NCBI GenBank assembly: GCA_035236585.1
Contig: CP141136.1
Coordinates: 25,335,426-25,399,425 of the forward strand
Reading direction: 5' to 3'
DNA from: Warburgia ugandensis
Taxonomy: Eukaryota; Streptophyta; Magnoliopsida; Canellales; Canellaceae
DNA length: 64,000 nt
Both the position numbers and the translations under genes were made by a program. Shown piece after piece: positions 49,534-62,100 of this stretch. The notes beneath the pieces are model-generated. The model searched no databases. It worked only from the letters and a program-made list of their open reading frames with translations, and was not told the DNA's origin. Every line of letters begins with the position of its first letter. Within the stretch, counting starts at the first letter, position 1.

Positions 49534-50954
49534 TCCTACCCACATTATAGAAAATTTAGTCATCGAATTTCTTTCTATGTCATTCCTCAACAATTTTACA
49601 AACATCCCATATCATAAGACCCACATATGATATTATCATTTCAGAGTCAAATGTCATTAAATAATTTCATGTCATGTTATCTTCTCAAATAGCAGCTCAT
49701 ATATATAAGCCAATGTATGTTTCAAACCATTCTGAATCCAATACTTATATTATGGTTAGAACACATTATAACCACATATAATGTAATTTACATAAATCAT
49801 ACTCTCATCTAAGAGTTAATCATTACATTTTTAACACAAGTAAATCACCATGTCAACAAAATTGAAGTGTTACAACTCACGTATAGGCAATTGTACGTCA
49901 AATGTATTCCAACGCATAGTACCTCATCATTAGGCAGTGTATGTCCATCAACCCACATCACATCAACTCTTGAATAGGCAATACATGCCAATCAAAATCA
50001 AGGCATCTCTGCTCATCAACAGGCAATCATATGTTAATCAAAATCAATCTATACCTGCTTAGTAATAGGCAATCATGTGCCAATTAAAATCAGAGCATGT
50101 CAGCTCAAAAACAAGCAATCACATGCCAATAAAAAATCCAATCCATAGCACAATCATCTTTGTAAGTACCTAGAAGCCTACCACTTAAAAGCTCGGCACC
50201 TAGAAACTTACCGATGCCTTGCGCACCTGCCCTTATCGGCCGCCCTCTTAGGCCACCCTTATCGGCTACTCACAAGTATAAACCAAGATTTCGAGCTGAT
50301 TACACATAAGAAAATGCTCTCATACTAAACATACTTTATTGTCACACCTCTCACCTGCATGAGAAATCAGGCTCATATGCGTAATATAAGTAGTATCCAT
50401 GTCACTGCTACGGGGGAGAATAACCCAATGTTAACAGTTCACCAAACTAAGGAAATTAGCAACCTTAGTCATTAGTTTAAATAGTCCCAAATTATCATAG
50501 TCCCCACAGAGCGTCTCTCTATCAGTAGAGGTATCGCGGTCAAGAAAATTCATCTTCTTTGACTATAATTCCTACTCACATGCATTTATAGCAAAAGATG
50601 AGTCTTTCAGATACTCAAAATAATACATAAGAACTTCTTGTGCTCTACAAAGTCATGATATATAGAAACCATTATTCACTACATAATCATAACTCATCTC
50701 AGCAACCTTTAGAAATTCAGCCTATCATATCCATACATACTATCAGTGTACTAATTTTATCAATTTATATGATCCAAAGCTTATAGCAATCATAACAAGT
50801 TCTAAAAATTGTCTTAAAGACATTTCAGTCACACTCCTCAACTAGTGATAACCAAACCTCAAATCAATATCCACCAATACTATGCACCACCCAAGGCTAA
50901 TCATATAAATCATCAATATATGATAAAGAATATCAATTCTCCATTGTGGAGCTA

Positions 50955-51120
50955 TCAAACAATCAACAATCCATACTTAGCAGTAAGAATCTATCTTTCT
51001 GCTCACAAAGAGGATTAATGCATCCCATGAAGACCCACTAGGTCTGATAATCTCTTGTCAAATAACTATCATAGCTGGAACCCTTCCAGCTCAAGCTGAG
51101 AACCATCCTATATGGCACTT
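50955..51120 (-). pseudogene. Reverse transcriptase N-terminal remnant of B2
   Basis: The minus strand reads VPYRMVLS near the start, matching the KAPYRMAP block at the RT entry. This is followed by WVFMGCINPLCEQKDRFLLL, which parallels SPWGxPxLFVKKKDGSLRLC. A stop precedes WVFMG and several catalytic-region residues are lost. It is a relic only. Confidence 0.6.
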
Positions 51121-51388
51121 TAGAAAATGACATTATATCTGATGTCAAATCAGTATAAAAATTAATCTCTCATGGCGTAAAATCCTAAAACCTCCTCAGG
51201 AAGATCATGAATCTTCACACATCCTCTACGCGCTCAATTTATAGCCATTCTCTATCATCCAAAATCACAAAACCAGGAGAACTCGGTACATCAAATGAGT
51301 ACTATATTGCCTTCAAGGCAAGGTTAACACAAATCTTAGTGATGCCCCTTCTTACTCAGGAGTGAGATCAATAGTTATTCGGTATATT

Positions 51389-53960
51389 TGTAATGACTCA
51401 AATTTTGAAGATATTTTGTAAAAGTGGTTTATTTTGAAAATTAATATATGTTTTAGATGTTTAATATAAATAAAAATATGAAACAAAGGAATTTGTGAGA
51501 AAAATTAGTATAATTAGATTCTACACTCAAAATGGAATCCAACGCTTTAAAGAATGCTGAAAACGAAGCTTGTATGACCAAGTTATGGACGTTTAAAGAT
51601 CAAGGGCATTTCTGAAATTTACCCTTAAAACAACAAAGGTCTAAAAACAAAGGGGATCGTTTTGATAATGACACCCCCTGTGTCATCCCCTTCCTCGGGC
51701 CAGGCAGTGCCCGCAGAAAATGGTGGCACCGCCATGGGGCGGTATCGCCTTCCCCTCCTATAAATTCCTCTACTCCCCCTCTTCCAAATCAAGCTTCCTC
51801 CACTCCAATCACTCCCAAAAACGAATTCGGCAACTAGGGTTTGCAGATCCATTTGAGGCCTCTTATCGGGTAACAATGAGAAGTTTTCTAGGTGTGATTC
51901 TCTCCCCACTCCACTCCACTCCACTCCTTTCTCTTCCCTCTTTCTTTTCCCCTAGATTCTGATCGGGTCTAACTCGTTTTCTGGCCAAAAATCATTTGAT
52001 TTCCAAAACAAACCAGACGGGCTAAAACCTGTCGAAGACATCGTCCCAAGGGCACGCGGGCATGACAAGCCCTTTGCGGTGACAATGGTATGCATGTCGT
52101 GTGAGGGCGGATGCCCAACTCTACCAGGTTGCACGGGGCTTCCTGGGAGCCAAGATGTTCTGCACCCGCGCTAAGGACGCGTCTGCACGACGCAATCTAG
52201 GACGCAAGCTACAGCGCATCACTCGGGCATGCGCACAAGTGCGAATGCAGTCTCGGTTCGACCGGGATGCGCATGCGTCCTGGGAACTGTGACGCACGGG
52301 GCCTACGCGGACAATCCTGGTTCGTCCATTGAGGTGTGATGCTAAAAATGCAATTAAGGAGGCTATATAACTCCGATTGACAATCCAAAAGAACTCGTTG
52401 CGTTTGTAAATTCGACGCGGACCTAATTATGCAATAACATTTAGGATCAAGAAACTATTTAGGGTGACTATAGCCTAAAAACCATAGAGATCTTATGAAT
52501 CCACGAGATCAACTATGATCAGACCTCATGAATTGATCTAATAAAGGCCTTAGGACATTCTTAGTCCAAGATCAAACCAAGAATTATGTAAATCAACTTC
52601 TAGAAAACCCAAATCAAATAGATCTAGCCGTTAACCGGTGAATCTAGGAATCATGATTGGATTTTATGTTTGAATAACATATAGGACCCCATAAAGGTGC
52701 CTTAGGACTCAGATTGAAGGAGGATACAAGCTAAGTAATGACACTCGAGGTAGGTAGTCTGATACTACTCAGTTTTTCAAATGCATCCCAAACTCTAAGT
52801 GATTTACCTACTTCTATTGCCATATTTAGTATGTGTTTTGAGACATGTTGTTCTTATACGCATATGCAGACTTGTCTTCATGATTCATGTCCTTGATGCA
52901 CTTGCATCTATCACTGCATTGAGTATGCTTTCCAGCCTCTACCACCAAAAAGGTGGATGGTATCAGTGCCAACAACAGCATTGTCCCTTCCCTGACTACT
53001 GTGGTAAATAGGGACGACCACTGGAGGTGTCATGGCACCCTTTCAGGGACATATCCATAGTCGCTATGGAGGCTATGGTGGACTGGTCTCTAGATATCGA
53101 AGACACACGATTCAGAGGTGTTCTAGTAATGAGCATAGTTGGCCCTATGATTTTAGTTGTATTGATATGCATATAGCATTAAGATGGTCGTAAACGAGTA
53201 CTCGTGACCAGTCAGCTTGAGACCATGTGCATGTTATTGTATGATGCTATCGTTTGCCTTGGATGAGGATTATTTTAAGTATTTCATAATCATTCTATTT
53301 GACTTGTTGATTTGACGTATTGTTGAGATCTCATGACTTGGACCTATTGACTTCTAATTGATTTTAATTTCCTGAATTTAGTCATATCTCTATTGTTGCA
53401 TATTGAAGTCTAGTAAAGGATTCCGTGGTTGGCATTATAAATATGCACATTTATTCAAAACAGGCATTACTGATGTTTTACATGCAAACTCTTTGGATTG
53501 TGTATGTTTACATGTTGTGTTTTCAAATTGGTAGTATCAGGTTACCTACTGAGTATGATGAAATACTCAACCCAATGCATTATTTCTTTAGATTAAACAA
53601 AGTACACTTAGAAGGAACATCAAAGAGCGTTAGGGCCACAATCAAGAGAGCATAGGTAAGGTTCATAGTAACCCTTTTTGTATTTAATGTAAACTTGGTT
53701 ATAAGTGCTTATTTGCGACTTGGGGTGTGATTAACAATCTTGGGATTAGTAGTTATTCATTTATATGTTTTGTCAAAAAAGTGCCATGGCCTTATGCATT
53801 ATTTGTTCACCATGATTTGTTAATGACGCTCGGGGTTTTTATACAAAAGTTTTAATTAAAAGAAAACTTTCACTGCATTCTTTGAGCAAAAATTGTTTTA
53901 AAACAAAGATTGATCTCGTTGTATTTATAAAATTGCATCATAAAAACCCGAGTCGTCACA
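51389..53960 (+). mobile_element. Solo LTR, plus strand, nested in B2
   Basis: Runs TGTAATGACTC...GAGTCGTCACA (2572 bp), related to family A LTRs but in the opposite orientation to B2. It has the shared GC-rich section (52020-52310) and a TATA-like CCTATAAATTCC near 51757-51768. It breaks the B sequence that is continuous in B1 at about 35898-35905. The expected 5-bp target duplication is imperfect (ATATT / GTATC). No internal region is present. Confidence 0.8.
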
Positions 53961-53965
53961 GTATC

Positions 53966-54290
53966 AAAAGTACCTTTCTTCTCATTGCAATCAACTGTCC
54001 TCCAACAATAGAATCCATCCCAAGGATGATATCATAATCCCTCAAATCGAGGACAATAAAGTCAATATCTATCCTCTCACTTACCATCATTTCCACCAGT
54101 ACTCGTTAGAGGTACTTACAAGTTTCAATAACTTGCCAACCAGTATCATAACCTCCAACCCAAAGATCTTTAAATACATATAAGGCACATTCATCAGGGT
54201 GCCAACACTCAAACTACAAGGGTGATTGGATCCTAAATCAAGGAGGATCTTGGTATATCTATCAACAATCAAGAAGGTACCTTCCTTAAC
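53966..54290 (-). pseudogene. Retropepsin (aspartic protease) remnant of B2
   Basis: Two blocks in different frames. At 54087-54272 the minus strand has ILLDLGSNHPCSL, in the place of the catalytic VLIDSGSTHSFIS; DSG is changed to DLG. At 53966-54085 it has DFIVLDLRDYDIILGMDSIV, matching the C-terminal ILGMDW block. The frameshift near 54085 and the lost active-site serine make it non-functional. Confidence 0.7.
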
Positions 54291-54901
54291 TTGGGTTGAG
54301 GTTAATGCTTACTTCAAGTAATGATAATGACAGTCAAAAGCATGGTTTGCATATAAATGTAAAAACATCATAACGAATCATCATTACAAATGTGGGGCCA
54401 TCTCTGCCCTATCACCAATGTTAGTCAGTTTGACTCATTGTCCACTAGGACAGTCTCTAAAGGAATATCTTAACTTTCCATAATCAAAACATTTAAAGGG
54501 TTGCCACTGTGATGGCTGCTACTGATGCCATTACCACTGCTGCAGTGGTCCACTAACTCTAGGACGTAGTTGTCCAGGTATCTCTCCTTACCACTAGTAC
54601 ACATTGTGTCTCTCTTCCGTATCCCAACACTGCCCGATCAAATGTCGTTGGCTTAATGGCCTCTGCAGTCATGTTAATGAAAGGTCTCTTACCCTTATTA
54701 GGCTGACTCGAACTACCCATGTTCGAGTTTCTGCGATCAGTCTTGCCCTAAAAGGATCCTTCTTTGCATAGAGGTAATGTCTGCTATCTCACAACTAGTG
54801 TAGAATACGACACAATCATCTGATTCATCAATACAACTGTCAACATATAACAATCTATCCATGGTCTCCTTCTTCTTGGTGAAGGAGTTAGGGAAAGTCT
54901 T

Positions 54902-57763
54902 TGTAATATCCTTAATTTTTAGTATAAAATAGGAAATTATTAAATAAATTAAAATAAAAATTTATAAATGGAAATTTTTTCTGAAAACATAAGAATTAGA
55001 AAGTTCTCGTCAATACGAGTCCAATGCCACCAAGAACGCGAAAAACGGAGCTCAAACGAGGGAGTTATGAGTAGTCGAAGTTGTAAGGGCATTTTGGTCT
55101 TTTGACAGAGACGTGTTACATAGGGGTCCAAATTGATAACGACACCCCTGTCTTCCACACATCTCTACCAGTCCGACGAAATCCCCGGAGAGACGTGGAA
55201 AGAGACACGTGGGGAAGAGTTTCTCTTCCCCTACGACTCTAAACCCTATATCTATTCTTCCTCAGGAGCCAAAACGCTCCACCTTGAGCATTTCTTTGAG
55301 TTTTTTAACTTAGAACCTTAACCCCGCAAGATTTGAGTTTTTCGACGAGTCAAACCCCGGCAATACGAGCAACCACGGCTAGGCATAAGGTAAGCCTTAA
55401 AACTCTGTTTTTCATATTTATTAAATAGAGAAAATAATTAGAAAACCATTTAAAAATTAGGAAAAAATCAGATTTTTTTGGGAACTCTGTGCACGCTACT
55501 GTTGGAGTGTGATTTCATGGATAAAACCTCTTCCGTTTGAAAATCTCACTGTCCAACTAGTGCACAAGAGACCCAAGAGCAAACCCGTTAAATTTGGGAG
55601 AGATCCAACGGTGGGTTTCTCTAGAAAACCCAAAAACCAGTACCTAGGGATGTTTTTAGGACCTTGAGAAAAATCGTTTAAAAAACATAGTTTTTGGAGA
55701 AATCAATGCAAAAGGATGATAAAAATGGAAACTAGACAAAATTTTGAATAAAATGGCTCAAAAACCAAGTGATTTGGACACTTGTAGGGTCACCGGAGAT
55801 GACCGGAAGCCGTTCGTCTTCTCAGGCGCCGGTTTTCGCGTCGCTGGTGTAAACTGGGCTGCCTGTGTAACCCAGTGTAAACTGGGTGCAAGTGTAACCC
55901 GGTATAAACCGGGGCCGCCAGTGTAACCCAGTGTACACTGGGCGCTGGTGTAACCCAGTGTAAAGCAGGCCTGCTGGTGTAAACCAGTGCACCCGCCCAA
56001 CACCCTATAAATTAATAAATATTAATTTATGAAGTATTTTCACTTAAAATTGATTTTTGGGAGCTAGAGGAGTCCAAATCATGATCCGAAAGATGCGTTG
56101 TGACTGTATTGATGACGCGGACCTAGTTTTACTTAAAAACTTATAAATGACCACTTTTTATTTAGAAATTTTTTTTAAATAGTGATGTGACATGTACAGG
56201 TGCACTTGAATATACCGGTTAAAGGGAGTTATTAGCAAGCTAGTGGTCTCACACTGAGGTAGGTGACGACAATTAATGCTTTGCCTTGATTTTTAAACTA
56301 TGTTTAAATATAGCATCATGTGTGATTGTGTTTTAAATTGCAATTATTATTTGCCATGGATTTCATGCGACTTTGAGTACAGTATGATTATTCCAAATTG
56401 AAATCTTTTATTGAATAAACTTATTTATAAGCATGATGTTAATTAGTTATGCTTAAATAGAGACTTATTTATTATTATATATATAGGAAGTGCATGGATT
56501 TACAGGGAAATAAGAACAGGGGCTTATTAGCTGGTCCTTTTATAGGCTAACCCTAGGATGAGGGGCATGTCTTGGGGAATTCGAGCTATGAGTGCTCTTG
56601 AATTTTAGCATCTACATATGATTTTCGTGTTTTATTTGATGACGGGTGCTCTCGCCCGATGGGCGTCATGCTAGGAGGGATAGGGCCGGCCACCCACCTT
56701 CTGAGATTGTGATGTGATGATATTGTGATGTGATAGACACCAGCCCATATATGGCATTCGGTAGGGGTTTAGTAACATGGATAGTTCACACTACCGGTCT
56801 GAGCCTTTCCATGGGAACAGACGCTAAGTCTCCCGTTATGGTGTCGACGGAGAGCGGCGGTGGTTGATACCCATTGAGGGTTGCCACTGCAGCATGATGG
56901 CCCATATTCTTATTATGTGTGCATGTATGATGAGCATGGTTATGGATGGTATGCCTGGGTGTGACGACACTCAGAGGTTGACTACGAGTACTCATAATCA
57001 GGGATGTTAGTGCGATGTGGTGGGACCCATTATCTTAGGGTGCCCTTATTATTATTGTATGCTCATTTACATTGATTTATGTCATGTTTTGACTCTGTGA
57101 GATGCATGTTTTAGCATATGGAATAAATTGGCATTTATTTGAACATGGCATTATGATATCACTATTTTCATAAATGTTAGACTTTTCATCAGAGCTGTTC
57201 ATTATTTCTTTTATTTATTACATTAATTGTCTATGTACCTACACAGGCGATAGCTTGCTGAGGCATTCCTTTGTTTTGCAATGCCTTAGATCTTGAGCGC
57301 GACACCAGGAAAGGAAAAGCTATTGAGAAATCGTGAGAACTGCTGAAGACTATTTTTCCTATAGTTTTAGACAGTGATGTGAGTCATTAAAACATGATTA
57401 TCATTTGGATTTAATTATGGACTGAATACTTTATGTTTTGGATTTGATTGAGGTGTTTGGACATATGCTGGACATTTATATGAGATGTTATGATGGATAG
57501 ACCTTGGGCCATGTTATTATTGTATTTTGAACATTCATTTGATTTAAAATAAAGGTGCCGATTTATTTAACATTGATTGATACGCGTATTGTTTTATTTA
57601 TATGTATGCTGTTTTGAGAAAGGAAAAATAACACTCGGAGTTTTAAGATATGTTTTAGCAAACGGTTAAATAAAACTTTTCTCATGAGATCCCAAATTCT
57701 CTTATTCAAAATGCCATTATTATTATTTTAAAAAAAAATGTCTTAAAAATCCAGGGTGTTACA
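54902..57763 (+). mobile_element. Solo LTR, plus strand, second insertion in B2
   Basis: Runs TGTAATATCC...GGTGTTACA (2862 bp), flanked by GTCTT (54897-54901) and GTCTC (57764-57768), a 5-bp target duplication with one change. B sequence is continuous across it. Its ends resemble family B LTR ends in reverse orientation, but the body is distinct and includes a palindromic minisatellite (55847-55992). Short frames within it (55744-55926, 55758-56003) are minisatellite read-through. Confidence 0.85.
55847..55992. repeat. Minisatellite of palindromic units (about 28 bp, 5 copies)
   Basis: Each unit is built on GTGTAACCCAGTGTAAACTGGG with a variable 6-8 bp spacer. Within units CCCAGTG and CACTGGG are inverted. 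The unit at 55927-55942 is a perfect 16-bp palindrome (CCCAGTGTACACTGGG). One unit has shifted both arms together (CCCGGTATAAACCGGGG). Confidence 0.9.
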
Positions 57764-57774
57764 GTCTCTTCAAC

Positions 57775-57900
57775 TGAGTATACTGGTTCAGTACTGTTGA
57801 ACCATCTAATTCTTCTCTTCAAGTGGCAAACTCCCTTAGTTTTCAAAAATACTAATTATCACAGGCCTTCCCAAGGGCCTTCTAGATAAAAGTCTCAGCG
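57775..57900 (-). pseudogene. gag-like remnant of B2
   Basis: The minus strand reads FIRRALGKACDN, then KLREFAT and DGSTVLNQYTQL. The spacing resembles the plant retrotransposon gag block F..FLxKYFPxxxRxxKxxEFxxLxQGxxSVxxYxxxF. Stops interrupt it. Position between the primer site and the protease fits gag. The match is short, so this is tentative. Confidence 0.45.
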
Positions 57901-59130
57901 ATACAGGAACACATCTTCTCAATTAACCATCCTTAAAATCCTTGTAATTCTATTTTCAGTGTCCTCACTTCCACTATTTCACTTTCTTGAACTAATGAAT
58001 TATTTCATGGTCATATCAATCAAAATCATTTACAACTCTATTTATTTCACACCCAAAGAATTTTACCTTTATAATACTTCCTTAATCATCAGAAACCACA
58101 CTATCATCTTTGTCAGTGTTGGATGTAAATCCATCATAATTATCATCTCGCCTCATTCACTTTGTATGTTTTTCTTTCTAGTTGATTTATTACAAAATCA
58201 TTTCTATTCAAGAATTATTCTCACAATTTAGTCATCATGTCCTCCAAGTAATATGCACTTCAAATCATAATTAAAACCTAAAAACAACTTGTAAGTATTC
58301 ACTCCCCACTAATGTCTGATATCAATATTTTTATAAGCGCAAGAACTCATTAGTTTTTATCTCACCTTATTCTCACAACAATATTCATTCTCCACATCAA
58401 CTTCAATAAATATCTCTCCCCACTTGATTCACATCATTACTACTAACTATTATCTCCTTCAAGTACTATGTGTCTCTAATCGTATTTGAAAATCCTCAGA
58501 ATGATTTATAGACATTTACTTTTCATTAATGACTAGCTTTCAACACCTCTTTATACACTAAACTCACTAGTTTTCGTCTCAAAATCAAATATTTCATCCA
58601 TATGAACACTAGGATCTTATTTCATTAATTTTCAATGATTTTACCCATACTACAATTTATTTGTCACTTAAATTTGCATCAAGTTTAAATTAATACCATA
58701 CTTCTTTCAACGTTCTCGCATTCTCATTAGTTGTAATCATTTTTGATCATCCATCATTCTTATCATACTATTGTTATTACAAAAATTGTTAGGCTTTCTT
58801 GAACTCTCAAAAGTGAATCATATAAATATATCTGCTATTATATAATAAGGTTCTCACTAAGAGAAACCAATTTATAATCTTTATTCTGATTCATGATTCT
58901 AAGAATCGTGCACTTCCCATAAAAGTGTACCTCCTTGTACTCATACAATGACTTAAAAGTCCCAATTTCTTTAAGAAAGTCTGTAAATCATCATGGCATT
59001 ATCTATTTTACAATCATCAACATCCCTCAAATGAGTTATCTTTGTAACTCATATTTAGGAAACCACCTCACTTAATGGATTGTATGTGACCTTTGAATTT
59101 GTTGGAATGGATGTGATGGAGTAGACACAG

Positions 59131-59142
59131 GCTTTGATGCCA
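59131..59142 (-). promoter_or_regulatory. Primer-binding site of B2
   Basis: The minus strand reads TGGCATCAAAGC, two changes from TGGTATCAGAGC, three bases from the LTR start at 59146. Confidence 0.8.
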
Positions 59143-59145
59143 AAC

Positions 59146-62100
59146 TGTGACACCCCGGGATTTAACAACAATATAATAATAATTTATAAAAATAGTCGGG
59201 ATCCCTGTTTTAAAAACTTTGATTTTTAAAGTAACAAAAAAAAAACTTAAATAAAAGCATTTCTTTCAAAATCTGGGGAGTCATACAACCACAAAACTAC
59301 AAATTTAATGGTGAAATGAAATACCATTTCTACCAAAAATACGACAGAGTCTCTTTTGTATTTTTGGATCATTGCACATGACCAGTGCAATACAAAATAA
59401 TCTGATAAACATAATATAAGACATGACATATAGGAGACTCAGTCTCCACACCCATCCACACAATCAACTACTATTTTCAAGAAAATATATACTCCAACAA
59501 TGGATAAGAAAATTAAGTCATGACAAAATCCCAGGGTCCCTCCATTATGACGACCTTTTAATGCAATATCTAATTCCTTGGGCGGGATGCATCCCAATTT
59601 GAAAACCATTTTATAAAAACAATGCAATGAAGCGGAAAAATCTTTTCTTTTAAACTCATTTTAAAAACCCTACGTGTCATTTGCTTTTATAACAGACAAA
59701 GTAGTTTTGAAAATTGTTGTAATCATAAAAGTCTTCCCAGGTCTATCCAGTCATAGCTCATAGCCCAATTGTAAATAAATACAGATACATGTCCAAAATT
59801 GTAGAGTATTTACTTACATTAATGCTTGTCTTCTCTTCATTCACTTGATCGTAGCACTATCATGTTTCTGATGCTTCTTCTACTTTTGTTTTGAGCTAAT
59901 TTGGAAAAATAATATATTAGGGTGAGTATTTCTCATACTCAGTAGGCGATTGATACTACTATTTTGAAAACATGGTAGGCAACATGCAGGATTCCAAGTG
60001 CTTTTCATGTAAAACATCAGTGATTCTTTTTGTGTAAGCATGCATAGTTATGCATAAAACATAAGCTTATTGATGCAATTTCAATCATGAGTCCTTTCTC
60101 ATAATATAATATGATCAAAATCATGAAATAGAAATCAATAGATCCAGATACGAAAATCTCATCAAATGCATCAAACCAGCGATTCAAATATAATAATCAT
60201 AAAACTCTTAAAATAGTCAACATCAAGCAGATGCTAGCATCATGCACAATTAGTCTCTCGGCATTCACGTCATGCCAACAGGTCACGAGTACTCGTATAC
60301 GACCACCTCAATACTATATGCATATCAATAACACTGAAATCATAGGGTCACTATGCTCATGACCAGCACACAGCTGACTCGTGTGGCTCCGGTATCTAGA
60401 GACCTACCCACCATAGCCTCCACGGGACTATGGTTGTCCCCGAAAGGGTGTTGTGAGCACTTCTAGTGGTCGTCCCTCTTTACCACAATAGTTAGGGAAG
60501 GGACAATGCCTTTTTGGCAGTGATACCATCCACCTTTTTGGTGGTAGAGGCAGAGAGCTCAACTCGTACATAACAACCTCTCAGCATAGTGCCCACCGTG
60601 GACTGCCTTATCCCTTAATCTGCCCACTAAAAAGTATATATATAGATAATTCCAAATCTCATATATCATAAAATCATGAAATTTAGGCATTTGTTTTCAA
60701 AACATGCAAGAAATGCATAAAGTCTGCTCATGCCAATAATCACATTCAAAGCCATAATTCCATGTGCTTGTACAAAAACATCATATCCCAAAAGCACGCT
60801 AAACATAGTGATAGGTTCAATTGCTTTAAGGCCATGAATCATGAAGATATATCCACGTACGCATATAAGAGCATCATATTTCAAAAAGCATGCTAAATAC
60901 AGTAATTAAAGCCAAGTAAAGCATTCAGCTTTGAAATGTATTTGAAAACTTAGTAGTATCAGACTACTTACCTCGATGTTTCATGGAGTCGCGTCCTTCA
61001 TTACTCAACCCGACCTTGGGTCTCCTTTATAAAATCCTATATAGCAAAGATTCCACATCATTTTCTTTCTATTTATAATTCACTATTTAGACCTCTAGAT
61101 TAATGGCTAGATCTGCCTTTTTTGTCAGACTGCCGGTCCTGATGCTTCAAATGGGTTTACATTTGACTTGGATAGTCATATCTATAATTCAAGGGTTATG
61201 AGATTTCTAGAGTTTTGGGATCTAATCATGTATAATAGTCCTCTGATCCTAATTTTTATAGTCTCATTAGGTCCGTGTCGTCATTACGGATACAATGGTA
61301 CTTTCGGATCATCAATCGAAGTCCTACAACTCTTGGAATTGCATTTTTAGCGTTGCACTATCATAGACGAACCAGATTCGTCCATGCGGCTCTGCGCGTC
61401 ACGGTTCCCAGGACGCCTGTGCGTCCCGATCGAATAGAGACTGCCTCACATGTGCACGCATGCCTAAGCTACGTGCTGCAGCACACATTCGAGAGAGTGT
61501 CGAGCGAGCACGTCCTCAGCGCCAGGCGCGTGTCTCGACTCCCGGAACACCCCATGCGTCCCAATCTAGCCAGGACTGCGCCCGCACGCTACACGAGCTC
61601 GACTGTCGCCCCCAAGGAGCTCGTTATGGGCGCACGTCATGCTCGTGCTCCCCTAAAACACGTCGTCTCGCCACGGGAGCGCGTTACGCCCGTGCGCACC
61701 TGGGACAAGGTGTCTTCAATGGGTTTTCAACCCATCTGGTTTTTCTCTGGAAATTCGGTGATTTCAGGCCAGAAAACTAACTAGATCTGGTCAGGATTTG
61801 TGGGAAAAGAAAGAGGGAGAAGAGAGGGAAATGGGCTTACTTGGGTAGCCGGAAATGGCGACCCTTTCTCCATGATGCGGCTCCCTTTGTTGCTGGAAAA
61901 CTCGAAGAAGGGAAAAACCCATAGTTCCGGTGCGACCATAGGAAGAAGGGGCGGGAAAGAGAGTGGAAAGGACGGCCAGCCCAAAGGAAGAACCTGGGCC
62001 GGTTCTGGAGATTGCGGAGAAGCTAGAGGAGGGTTTTTAGTTGAAAAAGTTGCAGGAACCCTAGGGCATGTAACGGCCAGAAAAGATGGGGAAAAAGATA

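Larger units (their letters stand above)
44827..49908. repeat. WIP-block duplication, copy 2
   Basis: Direct repeat of 19199-24261, offset about 25.63 kb. The left edge begins with CCTGGAGCGGAATTG in both. In copy 1 the sequence before it is family B LTR; here it is the WIP-a upstream region. An extra segment of about 18-20 bp (48300-48319) is absent from copy 1. Confidence 0.9.
49534..59145 (-). mobile_element. B2 internal region with two nested solo LTRs
   Basis: Element B2 proper occupies 49534-51388, 53961-54901 and 57764-59145, about 4.2 kb. On the minus strand, from the primer site, come a gag-like relic, a protease relic and an RT relic, the normal gypsy order. Integrase was not recognised between RT and the 3' LTR, where only about 1.4 kb remains, so the 3' half of pol is probably deleted. 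At the 3' end the pol terminus is decayed (KKFDD-stop-IFY). Confidence 0.75.

Noticed and set aside
55758-56003. An 81-codon minus-strand frame with repeated TLGYT-like units, looking like a repeat protein.
   Set aside because: It is the palindromic minisatellite read in one frame. The unit length is not a stable multiple of three and there is no start context or homologue recognised.
61275-61784. A 169-codon plus-strand frame with high GC content.
   Set aside because: It covers the GC-rich section of a family A solo LTR, against the element's strand, and the same section is out of frame in other LTR copies.
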